Program-made: the position numbers and the translations under genes
Shown here: positions 46,498-55,778 of the stretch, one piece after another
How the letters are laid out: every line of letters begins with the position of its first letter
Position numbering within the stretch: the stretch's first letter is position 1
The notes under the pieces: model-generated
What the model saw: the letters and a program-made list of their open reading frames with translations, nothing else
Databases searched by the model: none
Told to the model about the DNA's origin: nothing
Assembly (NCBI RefSeq): GCF_020410745.1
Contig: NZ_CP084528.1
Location: 248,001 to 312,000, forward strand
Length of the DNA: 64,000 nucleotides
DNA from: Kaistella polysaccharea
GTDB taxonomy: Bacteria > Bacteroidota > Bacteroidia > Flavobacteriales > Weeksellaceae
Direction: 5' to 3'

Positions 46498-47265
46498 TTA
46501 CTTTTTTATCCGCTTCAAGTCCGTAATTTCCTTTTTCATCAGTAAAAGAATTTCTTTTATACCAATCATATCTAAAGGACTTTGATCAGGCTCTTCCGTA
46601 TTGATACTGCACGCATATTCCCAGATTTCTAAAATTTGAGAAAGCTTAATTTCGTACGGCTCATAAAAATCATTATCCGAACTCACTGTAATATTTTTTA
46701 AAGTTTTCTTTTCCAATCTTTTATAAACCACGCCTTCATTTCGGGTGATAAAAATATAGGTTTTGTTACTTTTTAATTCACTCACATTTTCCACATATTT
46801 CCCCACGATGAATGTTCCATTTTTAAAAGGCGGCATCGAATCTCCACTCGCCGGAAAAGCTCGAAATTTCCCGTTTCGCAAAAAAGGTAGAGAAATGGTT
46901 TGCAGTTTTTCAATATATTCTGGATCGCTATAGCCTTGTAGATAACCCATTTGGGCTTTTTCGGGAATAATTTCTATTTTATTTTCCCCTTTTTCATCCA
47001 CCGTAATGGGAAGAATGGTGCGGTTATCGGGGAGTTTCATCATCTTTTCTAATGGATATTTACTTAAGTCCAGTGCAACCAGTAAATCGATAGTTATTCT
47101 GTAGTATTTCGAGATTCGAAGCAAGATTTCGATAGGGGGCTCACTAGAACCATCTTCGTATTTGGCATACCGTCCGCGGGTAATTAAAAGGTCATCGGCG
47201 ATTTTCTGTTGCGAGTACTTTTGCTGACCTCTCAGATACCGCATGTTTTCTGATAAAATTGACAT
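46498..47265 (-). CDS. LexA-like SOS repressor (XRE helix-turn-helix plus S24 peptidase domain)
   Basis: A 255-aa regulator with an N-terminal Cro/C1 helix-turn-helix (KYSQQKIADDLLITRGRYAK) and a C-terminal S24 domain. The domain has the catalytic serine in FPASGDSMPPF and lysine in VVYKRL. The self-cleavage region reads EKAQMGYLQGY, so the scissile bond would be Met-Gly rather than the usual Ala-Gly. It is divergent from the Y-family polymerase, with two palindromic operator candidates in the 62-bp gap, one covering its own start. It therefore likely represses both itself and the mutasome genes until DNA damage activates RecA. Confidence 0.88.
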   Translation of the reverse strand: MSILSENMRYLRGQQKYSQQKIADDLLITRGRYAKYEDGSSEPPIEILLRISKYYRITIDLLVALDLSKYPLEKMMKLPDNRTILPITVDEKGENKIEIIPEKAQMGYLQGYSDPEYIEKLQTISLPFLRNGKFRAFPASGDSMPPFKNGTFIVGKYVENVSELKSNKTYIFITRNEGVVYKRLEKKTLKNITVSSDNDFYEPYEIKLSQILEIWEYACSINTEEPDQSPLDMIGIKEILLLMKKEITDLKRIKK

Positions 47266-47303
47266 TGCTATAAATTATAGCAACAAATATACAAATATTT
47301 GTT
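47265..47303. promoter_or_regulatory. Two palindromic operator candidates for the LexA-like repressor
   Basis: Operator 1, TTGCTATAA-A-TTATAGCAA (47265-47283), is a perfect 9-bp inverted repeat with one central base and overlaps the repressor start. Operator 2, AACAAATAT-acaa-ATATTTGTT (47282-47303), is a perfect 9-bp inverted repeat with a 4-bp spacer. A TATATTTG -7 element for the repressor lies inside operator 2 on the minus strand, and TAAGTTTG (47315-47322) may serve the polymerase gene. Confidence 0.75.
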
Positions 47304-47327
47304 ATAAATCATACTAAGTTTGTACCC

Positions 47328-48479
47328 ATGAATCGAGCAATTGCACATATGGATTTAGACACTTTTTTTGTGTCTTGTGAAAGGTTACAGGAATCAAAAC
47401 TCGAAGGTATTCCTATAATCATTGGCGGTGGTGATCGTGGAGTAGTGGCATCGTGTTCCTATGAAGCACGTCGTTTTGGAGTACGATCAGCGATGCCGAT
47501 TAAAATGGCTTTAAGGTTATGTCCAGAAGCTAAAGTAATCCGTGGTGATTACGAACGGTATTCAAAATTATCAAAAGAAGTTACCGAAATTATTCAGGAA
47601 AAAGTTCCCGTTTTAGAAAAAGCCAGCATCGATGAATTTTATATGGATTTATCCGGCATGGATCAGTTTTTTGGGTGTTATCAATGGACCAAGGAAATTG
47701 CAGAATCGGTCACTCAAAATACGGGTTTACCCATCAGTTTTGCTTTATCCACGAATAAGACGGTTTCTAAAATTGGAACGGGAGAATCTAAACCCGTCGG
47801 AAGATTAGATATTCCGGCTCAAAATATAAAGCCATTCCTCAATCCTTTATCCGTTCGAAAAATCCCAATGGTTGGCGATGTTACTTTTCAATTGCTTTCC
47901 CGCGTTGGAATCCGGACCATTCAAACTTTAGCAGATATGCCCGTTTTGGTTTTGCAGCAAATGATTGGTAAAAATGGTAGCGAACTGTGGAAAAAAGCCA
48001 ATGGAATTGATTTGACTCCAGTCATTCCGTATGCTGAAAGAAAATCCCTCTCCAGCGAACATACTTTCACGAATGACACCATGGATATTTTCGAATTAAA
48101 AAGATTGATTTCAGGAATGGCAGAATCTCTCGCTTATCAGTTAAGACAAGAAAAGTGGCTGACTTCCACCGTGGTTTTAAAAATCCGATATGCTAATTTT
48201 GATACGGAAACGAAACAGTGTAAAATCTCTTATACTTCTATTGATCATACTTTAGCCAGAGTCGCTTTGGATTTATTTGAAAAATTATACACCCGAAGAA
48301 TGAGGTTACGTTTAGTGGGTTTGCGGTTTACCAATCTCGTTCACGGAACGTATCAGATGAATTTATTTGAAGACAGTGAACAGCTCATCAATCTCTATCA
48401 AGCCATGGATCGCATGAAAAACCGTTTCGGCAAAAATGCTTTAGGAAGAGCGTCTGGATTTGACTTGGTTGCTGTTTAA
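47328..48479 (+). CDS. dinB: Y-family DNA polymerase (DinB/Pol IV type)
   Basis: A 383-aa translesion polymerase. AIAHMDLDTFFVSCERL holds the first catalytic aspartate, ASIDEFYMDLSG the second acidic pair, and YEARRFGVRSAMP the steric-gate and fingers region. The little-finger domain ends with YQMNLF, a typical beta-clamp-binding peptide. It sits next to the S24-type repressor and upstream of a DnaE2-like polymerase, as in SOS mutasome cassettes. The start ATG at 47328 lies 24 bp after the operator pair. Confidence 0.93.
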   Translation: MNRAIAHMDLDTFFVSCERLQESKLEGIPIIIGGGDRGVVASCSYEARRFGVRSAMPIKMALRLCPEAKVIRGDYERYSKLSKEVTEIIQEKVPVLEKASIDEFYMDLSGMDQFFGCYQWTKEIAESVTQNTGLPISFALSTNKTVSKIGTGESKPVGRLDIPAQNIKPFLNPLSVRKIPMVGDVTFQLLSRVGIRTIQTLADMPVLVLQQMIGKNGSELWKKANGIDLTPVIPYAERKSLSSEHTFTNDTMDIFELKRLISGMAESLAYQLRQEKWLTSTVVLKIRYANFDTETKQCKISYTSIDHTLARVALDLFEKLYTRRMRLRLVGLRFTNLVHGTYQMNLFEDSEQLINLYQAMDRMKNRFGKNALGRASGFDLVAV

Positions 48480-48589
48480 CCACAAAAGTCACAAAAGTTT
48501 TTTCTGTATAAGTTTTTCAAAAGATCAAAAAAGTGTTGCGTATTTTAATTTCCAAAAATCTATTAGTTAAAAATCTCTTTTTTTGACTT
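48480..48589 (+). repeat. Short CACAAAAGTCACAAAAG motif right after the dinB stop
   Basis: ACCACAAAAGTCACAAAAGT begins with the base after the dinB stop. Nearly the same sequence follows the stop codons of the cupin gene (from 5962) and the HAD gene (minus strand, from 6240). The rest of this stretch is AT-rich spacer leading into the dispersed repeat. Confidence 0.55.
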
Positions 48590-48781
48590 AGGAAACGGAA
48601 GCGTTAAGAAAATTGAAGTTAAATACGTTAAAAAATCCCCACTGTTTGAGCGCGCAAAAATATTGATTCGAAGACAAATCTCATATCGCGCGAGTTTTGG
48701 GAATTTTAGTATTTAACTTCAATTTTTAAGGTGAGTTTCCAGTCTTGAACTTTTGGTTCTTTTGTTTCAAGACAAAAGAAT
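48590..48781 (+). repeat. Dispersed intergenic repeat, copy 2 (related to 4435-4629)
   Basis: Same orientation and block order as copy 1. GTTTGAGCGCGC (48643 on) faces TCGCGCGAGTTTTGGGAATTTT, and GAAGTTAAATAC (48615 on) faces GTATTTAACTTC (48709 on), so most of the element can form a long hairpin. It ends with TTCTTTTGT-ttcaag-ACAAAAGAA (48757-48780), identical to copy 1. It sits between dinB and the DnaE2-like gene and may reduce read-through. Confidence 0.8.
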
Positions 48782-48841
48782 GAAGAAGAATATTTTCAAA
48801 TTTTAGTTTAATCAATTTTCTCGAGCTCTTAAGCCAAAAAA

Positions 48842-51800
48842 ATGTTTCTCAATTCCCACACTTTCCACAGCCTTCGTTACGGCACTTTATCAGTTGAAGA
48901 ACTGGTGAAGCAAGCTGTCGATTCCGGTGCGAAAGAATTGGTTTTGACTGATATAAATACCGTAACAGCGATTTATGATTTTAAAAAAGAATGTGAAAAG
49001 TTCGATATTAAACCTATTGTTGGCGTAGAGGTCCGAAAGGAAAATCAACTCCTCTATATTACCATCGCAAAAGACGAAACCGGAATTGCAGAGATCAACA
49101 GGTTGCTCACGAATCATAATTGTGACGGCGCAGAACTTCCGCAAGTTTCTCCAAATTTTCAAAAAGTGTTTGTCATTTATCCGCTTCAAAATATTCCCGA
49201 AGTTTTAAAGGAAAATGAATTTATCGGAGTTCGCGCAGAAGAATTAAATCTTTTAATTCGTCCAGAGTGGAAACCATTTTTAGACAAAATGGTCGTGTTG
49301 CACCCCATTACTTTTAAGACAAAAAAGGAATCTAATCTTCATAAAATTTTACGTGCGATTGATCAAAATACATTGATTTCGAAATTGTTAAAAAATGATT
49401 GTTGTTCGCCTCAGGAAGTTTTTCAATCAGTGGAAATTATTGCAGAACAATTTAAAAATCACCCGAAAATCATTGAAAATACCCAATTTATTTTGGATGA
49501 ATGTTCCTTTAATTTTGATTTTAAGACGCCAAAAAATAAAATCCATTTTACCCGAAATAAAAAAAACGACGATGCGCTTTTAAGAAAATTCGCGTATGAT
49601 GGATTGGAAAAAAGATATCCGGAAAAATCTAAAATCGTTCTTGACCGTATTGAAAAAGAATTGAAAGTTATTACGGAAATGAATTTTTCGGGCTATTTTC
49701 TCATCACTTTGGATATTGTGAAATACAGTGTCAGTCGAGGTTTTCTACATGTCGGACGGGGAAGTGGCGCAAACAGTATCGTGAGTTATTTGCTCGGAAT
49801 TACGGAAATTTGTCCCATCGAACTCAATCTTTATTTTGAGCGTTTCCTCAATAAAAACCGAAATAATCCACCTGATTTTGATATTGACTGGAGTTGGCGC
49901 GAACGTGACGAAATTCTGAAATATATTTTTGAACGTTACGGAAAAGAACACGTTGCTTTTTGCGGAACAAATGTCGAGTTTAAATACCGTTCGATTTTTC
50001 GGGAAGTGGGAAAAGCGTTTGGTTTGCCGAAAGAAGAACTCGATGTTTTGGCGAAAAACCCTATGGAAACTCATGATGAAAATAAAGTCGTCAAACTCGT
50101 GCAGAAATACGGAATGTTGCTAGAAAAATTCCCGAATCAACGCAGCATGCATTCTTGTGGAATTATTATTTCTCAGGAACCGATCACCAATTATACTGCT
50201 TTGGAAATGCCACCAAAAGGTTTTCCTATCGTGCAATTTGACATGAATGTTGCGGAAGATATCGGTTTTGAAAAATTCGATATTCTTTCTCAGCGCGGTT
50301 TAGGAACCATTAAAGATACTTTGGATCTCGTGAAGAGAAATCAGGGAATTTCCATCGATATCCAGAATACGACGCTTTTTAAAAATGATAAAAACTGCAA
50401 TGATTATTTAAGCATCGGAAAAACCATTGGGTGTTTTTATATTGAAAGTCCCGCGATGAGAGGTTTGCTTCGGCGTTTGAAATGTGAAGATTACAAAACT
50501 CTGGTTGCGGCTTCTTCGATTATTCGTCCGGGAGTGGCGAAAAGTGGCATGATGAAGGAATATATTTTTCGACATAATAATCCCACGAAGTTTGAATATT
50601 TCCACGATGTTTTTAAAGAGCAACTCGGTGAAACGTATGGAATTATGGTCTATCAGGAAGATGTGATTAAAATTGCGCTACATTTTGGCGGTGTTTCTGC
50701 AGATGATGGCGATGTTTTGCGACGCGCAATGAGCGGAAAAAGTCGGTCGATTCAAAAATTGCAGGAAGTTCGCGACAATTTCTTCAATTCCTGTGCGAAA
50801 AAAGGTCATCCAGAACAATTATCCAAAGAAGTGTATCGCCAAATTGAATCGTTTGCGGGTTATTCTTTTTGTAAGGCTCACTCGGCATCTTATGCCGTAG
50901 AAAGTTACCAGAGTTTATATTTAAAGGTGTATTATCCCATTGAGTTTATGGTTTCGGCCATCAATAATGGAGGCGGTTTTTACCGAACCGAAGTGTACGT
51001 TCACGAGTGCAGAATGGCGGGTGGAAAAATTCATAATCCGTGTGTGAATCGAAGTTTATTTGAAACCACGGTTTATGGTGAAGATGTTTTTTTAGGCTTC
51101 ATGCATATCGAAAAGTTAGAAAGCAGAATCGCGAATTTTATCCCAGAAGAGAGAAAAAAAAATGGAGATTATTTTTCCTTAGAAAACTTTATCAAACGCG
51201 TTCCAGTAGGAATTGAAACTTTGCAAACCTTAATTTTTGTGGGTGCTTTTCGTTTTACGGGAAAACCTAAAAATGAACTCTTGATTGAAGCCAGATTATT
51301 GATGATTCATTTCAAACCGGAATATCGGTTACCGACTTTTTTTGAAACGCCCGTTCAGGAATATGAACTTCCGGTATTAAACAGAAACCGGTTTGAAGAT
51401 GCTTTTGATGAAATAGAAATTCTCGGATTTTCCGTTTCCTGCAGTCCGTTTGATTTATTACAAACTAAATATCGCGGTATCATCATGGCGAGACATTTAC
51501 CGCAACATCATAAACGACAGGTACGAATGTTGGCCTATTTAATTTCCCGAAAACACGTTCCGACCAAGAAAGGAACTATGTTTTTCGGAACCTGGATCGA
51601 TCAAGAAGGAAACTTTTTCGACACGGCGCATTTTCCAGATAATTTGCAAAAATATCCTTTTCAGGGTGGCGGTTGTTATTTGCTATTGGGAATGGTTGAA
51701 GTTGATTTTCATTTCCCCACAATCACGATTTTCAAGATGGCAAAAATGCCTTTTATTCCCGATCCAAGATATGCCGAAGATCAGCAGAAAAGTTATGAAG

Positions 51801-51901
51801 TCCACAAAAAAATCAATGAAGATGTAAGCATGACGACGAGAAATCCTTATCCGCAGGAACATGAAATTGGTTTGCCCCGGAATAAAATGGTGCTGAAATA
51901 A
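48842..51901 (+). CDS. dnaE2: DNA polymerase III alpha-like subunit (DnaE2 type)
   Basis: A 1019-aa C-family polymerase, shorter than replicative DnaE. The order is PHP domain (1-280), palm with HVGRGSGANSIVSYLLG and the catalytic PPDFDIDWSW, the fingers (YQEDVIKIALHFGGVSADDGD, AGYSFCKAHSASYAVESYQS), and C-terminal helix-hairpin-helix and OB-like regions. The metal-binding histidines of the PHP domain look degraded: the start reads NSHTFHSLRYG and the usual TDH is TDI. Position after a Y-family polymerase with an SOS repressor indicates a damage-induced error-prone polymerase. It is about 360 bp from dinB, beyond the repeat, so it may have its own promoter. Confidence 0.9.
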   Translation: MFLNSHTFHSLRYGTLSVEELVKQAVDSGAKELVLTDINTVTAIYDFKKECEKFDIKPIVGVEVRKENQLLYITIAKDETGIAEINRLLTNHNCDGAELPQVSPNFQKVFVIYPLQNIPEVLKENEFIGVRAEELNLLIRPEWKPFLDKMVVLHPITFKTKKESNLHKILRAIDQNTLISKLLKNDCCSPQEVFQSVEIIAEQFKNHPKIIENTQFILDECSFNFDFKTPKNKIHFTRNKKNDDALLRKFAYDGLEKRYPEKSKIVLDRIEKELKVITEMNFSGYFLITLDIVKYSVSRGFLHVGRGSGANSIVSYLLGITEICPIELNLYFERFLNKNRNNPPDFDIDWSWRERDEILKYIFERYGKEHVAFCGTNVEFKYRSIFREVGKAFGLPKEELDVLAKNPMETHDENKVVKLVQKYGMLLEKFPNQRSMHSCGIIISQEPITNYTALEMPPKGFPIVQFDMNVAEDIGFEKFDILSQRGLGTIKDTLDLVKRNQGISIDIQNTTLFKNDKNCNDYLSIGKTIGCFYIESPAMRGLLRRLKCEDYKTLVAASSIIRPGVAKSGMMKEYIFRHNNPTKFEYFHDVFKEQLGETYGIMVYQEDVIKIALHFGGVSADDGDVLRRAMSGKSRSIQKLQEVRDNFFNSCAKKGHPEQLSKEVYRQIESFAGYSFCKAHSASYAVESYQSLYLKVYYPIEFMVSAINNGGGFYRTEVYVHECRMAGGKIHNPCVNRSLFETTVYGEDVFLGFMHIEKLESRIANFIPEERKKNGDYFSLENFIKRVPVGIETLQTLIFVGAFRFTGKPKNELLIEARLLMIHFKPEYRLPTFFETPVQEYELPVLNRNRFEDAFDEIEILGFSVSCSPFDLLQTKYRGIIMARHLPQHHKRQVRMLAYLISRKHVPTKKGTMFFGTWIDQEGNFFDTAHFPDNLQKYPFQGGGCYLLLGMVEVDFHFPTITIFKMAKMPFIPDPRYAEDQQKSYEVHKKINEDVSMTTRNPYPQEHEIGLPRNKMVLK

Positions 51902-52085
51902 ATTTTGAAGCTGAGGGTTTTTAAACGCAAAAACGCAAAGAAATTGGGCAAAAATGCTTTTGAGATTATGGACGCAATGGCATTTCACTTAGAAAAGATC
52001 GTTTCTAATTTTTTTTAAAAGTTAATTTTCACCAATCTCAATGAGTTTATAAAATATTGAAATTTGCATCTCGCTGTATCCATTT

Positions 52086-52922
52086 TCAATTTTGGTAATT
52101 GGGCTCTTTGTTTTTTTCAATGGGATTATTATTTCTCAAAATTTCTTCCTGAATTATTTTTCGAAGCTCATCCAGATCTTGCACGGTTTTTATTTCTCTG
52201 TCATACGCACTGAAAGAGTAATCTTCACCTTTCGCCAACTTATTTCTAATTTCAGAATACGGATTGTGAAAAGCATTTAAGAGCAGTTTTTGATATTTAT
52301 TAAAGGTTATTGGTAGGGCTTTCTTACCAAAATTTGTTTCTAAAAATCTTTCTGTATTTGTACTTTCAAATACTTTTTTTATCTCGATTAAATTAAAACT
52401 AAAGTAGTGTTGTTCATCTTCGATCTGAAAAATTAATCCCGGTAAACCGTGAAATTTATAAGGACCTTCATTGATCGGAATATCTTTTGAAAACCAGGCG
52501 ATCCATTTTCTTCCACCAAAGTTTGTAGTGGCTTTTTGCAAAATGAAATTTTTATAACTCTTAAGGTCTGGTAAAATTTTCCATTGTAGAATATCTGTAG
52601 ATTCATAATTGAAATAATCGGTGTCAACAGAAACAAAATTTGAATTTTTGAAACTGTTCACTTTTCTTTTCAACATGATACTTTTTGAAAATGAAATGCT
52701 TCCTGCAGAATTTTTGGTTGCTTTCTGAACCGAATCTAATTCGTATAATTCCTGATAATAAAATTTCGCAGTTTCCCCATCAGTATCCAAATGTAAAATA
52801 TTGGTAAAGCTGTTCTTCGAAATCGTATCTCGCACGAATTTAAACTCATACACAAACCTATTAAATTGAGCATTTATGATTGTAAAAGCAGTAAAAAAAC
52901 CTAATAAAATTATCTTTTTCAT
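52086..52922 (-). CDS. GLPGLI-family protein
   Basis: A 278-aa protein with a signal peptide (MKKIILLGFFTAFTIINAQ). The name-giving motif appears as YKFHGLPGLIFQIED near residue 155, preceded by the typical YEFKFVRD start and KWIAWFSKDIPINEGPY. The family is confined mostly to Bacteroidota, is exported, and has no proven function. It is monocistronic and divergent from the M28 peptidase gene. It may interact with the cell envelope, by analogy with location only. Confidence 0.92.
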   Translation of the reverse strand: MKKIILLGFFTAFTIINAQFNRFVYEFKFVRDTISKNSFTNILHLDTDGETAKFYYQELYELDSVQKATKNSAGSISFSKSIMLKRKVNSFKNSNFVSVDTDYFNYESTDILQWKILPDLKSYKNFILQKATTNFGGRKWIAWFSKDIPINEGPYKFHGLPGLIFQIEDEQHYFSFNLIEIKKVFESTNTERFLETNFGKKALPITFNKYQKLLLNAFHNPYSEIRNKLAKGEDYSFSAYDREIKTVQDLDELRKIIQEEILRNNNPIEKNKEPNYQN

Positions 52923-53086
52923 TTCTCTTAAAATACTTGATGGATTTTGTAAGGCTTATTAACATCCACAATAATTATTTCCTTATTTGTAAATATAATT
53001 AAAAACACAGAATGAAAATTGATTTCTTGCTAGGAAAAAATTGATTTAAAAATTAAACATATATTTAGACTTCAAAAAATAAACGA

Positions 53087-54103
53087 ATGAAAAACTCTAA
53101 GTATTTTTTACTTCCGCTGGCTTTTGCACTTTTGCAAAGTTGTGCCGCCAATCTTTCTTATTCGGGCTCACCGTTTAAAAAGTCAATGGAATCAATAACT
53201 TCGGATGAATTAAAAACGCATCTCTATATAGTTGCAGGCGACGAAATGGAAGGAAGAGACACCGGAAGTGAAGGTCAGAAAAAAGCGGGTCGTTACCTCA
53301 TCGAACAGTACGAAAAAATGGGAGTTTCTCACCCAAAAGCGATGACTTCTTATTACCAGACGATTCCATCGGAATCATTAAAAGGGAGACGAGGCAATTT
53401 ACCCCAATCTGAAAACATTTTAGCATTTATAGAAGGTACAGAAAAACCCAATGAAGTGATCGTGGTTTCCGCGCATTATGACCATGTCGGAATGAAAGAT
53501 GGTGAAATTTATAATGGTGCCGATGACGACGGAAGCGGAACGGTCGCCCTTTTAGAAATGGCAGAGGCTTTCCAAATGGCGAAAAAAGATGGAAATGGTC
53601 CAAGACGGTCTATTTTATTTTTGCATGTTACTGGTGAAGAGCACGGACTTTTAGGTTCAAAATATTATGCGGATAATCCTATTTTTCCAATGGCAAATAC
53701 CGTAGCGGATTTGAATATCGATATGATTGGCAGATGCGATGCGGCAAACTGCGGAAAAGATTATGTATATGTTATTGGTTCAGAAATGTTGAGTTCAGAA
53801 CTCAAAAAAATTAATGAGCATGCCAATAACGAAACCGTTAAGCTGGAATTGAATTACAAATACGATGATCCAAACGATAAGGACAGACTTTATTACAGAT
53901 CAGATCATTACAACTTCGCAAAAAACGGAATTCCGGTTGCGTTTTTCTTTGATGGAATTCACGAAGATTATCACAAACCAACCGATACGCCAGATAAAAT
54001 CGATTACGTTGCTTTAAAAAAACGTACACAATTGGTATTCGCAACGGCGTGGGAACTGGCAAATAGAAAAGATCGAATTGTAGTTGATAAAACAGTGAAA
54101 TAA
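53087..54103 (+). CDS. M28-family zinc aminopeptidase (lipoprotein)
   Basis: A 338-aa protein with a lipoprotein signal (LPLAFALLQSC). The peptidase ligands are seen in VVSAHYDHVGM (His), NGADDDGSGTVALLEMAEAF (bridging Asp), HVTGEEHGLLGSKYY (catalytic and metal glutamates) and NIDMIGR (Asp), with the last His in DGIHEDYHKPTDTPDKID. A PA-type insert is not evident. It would cleave N-terminal residues from peptides in the periplasm or on the surface. A clear terminator follows. Confidence 0.93.
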   Translation: MKNSKYFLLPLAFALLQSCAANLSYSGSPFKKSMESITSDELKTHLYIVAGDEMEGRDTGSEGQKKAGRYLIEQYEKMGVSHPKAMTSYYQTIPSESLKGRRGNLPQSENILAFIEGTEKPNEVIVVSAHYDHVGMKDGEIYNGADDDGSGTVALLEMAEAFQMAKKDGNGPRRSILFLHVTGEEHGLLGSKYYADNPIFPMANTVADLNIDMIGRCDAANCGKDYVYVIGSEMLSSELKKINEHANNETVKLELNYKYDDPNDKDRLYYRSDHYNFAKNGIPVAFFFDGIHEDYHKPTDTPDKIDYVALKKRTQLVFATAWELANRKDRIVVDKTVK

Positions 54104-54130
54104 TACAATTTTTTATTTTGCAATTATTAA

Positions 54131-54162
54131 AAAGAATCAAGTTAAACCTTGGTTCTTTTTAC
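54131..54162 (+). terminator. Intrinsic terminator after the M28 peptidase gene
   Basis: AAGAATCAAG-ttaaac-CTTGGTTCTT (one G-T pair), followed by TTTACTTTT. Confidence 0.8.
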
Positions 54163-54185
54163 TTTTACCTGATTCTTTACTATCG

Positions 54186-54257
54186 TAGCTTCACCGGGAA
54201 TCGAACCCGGATCTAAAGTTTAGGAAACTTTTGTTCTATCCGTTGAACTATGAAGCT
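54186..54257 (-). tRNA. tRNA-Arg (anticodon CCU)
   Basis: Minus-strand acceptor AGCTTCA (54251-54257) pairs with TGAAGCT (54187-54193), discriminator A. The D arm contains GTTCAACGGATAGAAC, the anticodon stem AAAGT/ACTTT encloses TTCCTAA with anticodon CCT, and the T arm is CCGGGTTCGATTCCCGG. Length is 72 nt, with no encoded CCA. It reads AGG codons. It lies just downstream of the photolyase-like genes, which end at 54282 on the same strand. Confidence 0.95.
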
Positions 54258-54281
54258 GAAATTAAAATTTTGTAAATTTTA

Positions 54282-55763
54282 TTATTGATCTAAATTATTT
54301 AAAAAATCATTGGCATTTTTCAAGTGTTTGTCTTTCTTTTCAGCATCCATTTTTTGTAAAGAATAATACATCATCGATACTCGTGGATTTGTTTTAAAGA
54401 ATTCTTTTTGCGTATCAACGAATCGCCAAAACAAACCATCCCAAATTTTTTCCCAGTCACCACCTTCATAATCACTCATTTTTTTGATATAGTTGGAGCC
54501 ACTGAGATAAGGTTTCGTAGCAAATGTTCCCCCATCTGCAAACTGACTCATACCATAAATATTCGGTACCATCACCCAATCGTAGGCATCGATGAACAGT
54601 TCCATAAACCAGCGATAAACGTCGTTGGGATCAAACTCGCAAAGCAACATGAAATTTCCCACGATCATCAACCGTTCGATATGGTGACAGTAGGCGTTTT
54701 TTAAAACCTTTTTGATGGTCTCGTCGATTGGTGTAATTCCAGTAGTTCCATCGTAAAAACTTTTCGGAATTTTTCGCTTGAAATTGAAGAAGTTTTGCGT
54801 GCGCGAAAATTGACCTTTATGCAAATACATTCCGTGCATAAATTCCCGCCAACCGATAATCTGGCGAACAAAACCTTCCACAGAATTAAGCGGGATTTTA
54901 TTTTTTGTCGCGAATTTTAAAGTCTGATTAATAACGTCGATCGGTTGTAAAAGTCCAGAATTAAGCAACGGCGAAAGAATGCTGTGATTAAGATGGGCTT
55001 CTTTTTTAACAATCGCATCTTCATAAATTCCAAAATCGTGAAACCGATAATCGAAAAATTGATCGAGCCAGTCTTGTGCCTCTTTATGCGTAATCGGGTA
55101 CAGTGGATTGGTGGGAAGTTCGCCTGGATTATTTTTAAAGTAGGTTTCTGTATAATCGATAGCTTCTTTCCAAAAGTCTGAATTTTCGGGAAAGTGAATT
55201 GGCGGCGGCGTTTTGGCTTTCGGATATTTCTTACGGTTTTCAGAATCGAACGTCCATTTTTCTCCTTCTGGTTTTCCGTCCTTCGTCATTAAAATGTTTA
55301 GACGAATTCGTTCCTGTTTGTAAAAAGCAGTTTGAAAATAGAATTTTTTATTCGGATCAAAGAAGTCAGCGAGATCATTTTTACTATTGATGAATTGAGG
55401 TGAATCGAGAATATTGAGTTTAATATTTTCGCAAACTTTTTTCAATCTTCTTTCCAACCAATCGTCGGTCGGATTAACGACATTAATTTCAGCAATGTTC
55501 TTTTTTTTAATCTCACTTGTAAAATTTCTGATATCTGCCAAATCGCTAGCACTTTCAATATAGGTTACTTTTCGTCTATTTTCTTTAAGATAAGATTCAA
55601 AAGATTTCATCGAAGCGCGATGGAATGCTAATTTCTGCTTGTGAAATTTGAATTCTTTAAAAAATAAATGCTCCTCGATCAAATAAAAATCGCCCTCATT
55701 TTTTAACAAAGTATTATTTTCAAAGAGTTGATTGGGAAATATTAAATTAACTGTTATCGACAT
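54282..55763 (-). CDS. Photolyase-related protein (FeS-BCP/PhrB-like, cluster ligands lost)
   Basis: A 493-aa member of the deoxyribodipyrimidine-photolyase-related (PhrB, 6-4 photolyase) family: an N-terminal Rossmann domain (VNLIFPNQLF, HRASMKSFESYL) and a C-terminal FAD domain (QIIGWREFMHGMY, YCHHIERLMIVGNFMLLCEF, PNIYGMSQFADGG). Known members hold a [4Fe-4S] cluster with four cysteines, one in the GNFxLLC region and three after the MSDY motif. Here GNFMLLC is kept, but the later segment reads MSDYEGGDWEKIWDGLFWRF, with no cysteines. The protein probably binds FAD without the cluster. It follows a second photolyase-like gene by 15 bp. Confidence 0.87.
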   Translation of the reverse strand: MSITVNLIFPNQLFENNTLLKNEGDFYLIEEHLFFKEFKFHKQKLAFHRASMKSFESYLKENRRKVTYIESASDLADIRNFTSEIKKKNIAEINVVNPTDDWLERRLKKVCENIKLNILDSPQFINSKNDLADFFDPNKKFYFQTAFYKQERIRLNILMTKDGKPEGEKWTFDSENRKKYPKAKTPPPIHFPENSDFWKEAIDYTETYFKNNPGELPTNPLYPITHKEAQDWLDQFFDYRFHDFGIYEDAIVKKEAHLNHSILSPLLNSGLLQPIDVINQTLKFATKNKIPLNSVEGFVRQIIGWREFMHGMYLHKGQFSRTQNFFNFKRKIPKSFYDGTTGITPIDETIKKVLKNAYCHHIERLMIVGNFMLLCEFDPNDVYRWFMELFIDAYDWVMVPNIYGMSQFADGGTFATKPYLSGSNYIKKMSDYEGGDWEKIWDGLFWRFVDTQKEFFKTNPRVSMMYYSLQKMDAEKKDKHLKNANDFLNNLDQ

Positions 55764-55778
55764 AAATAACTTTGATTT

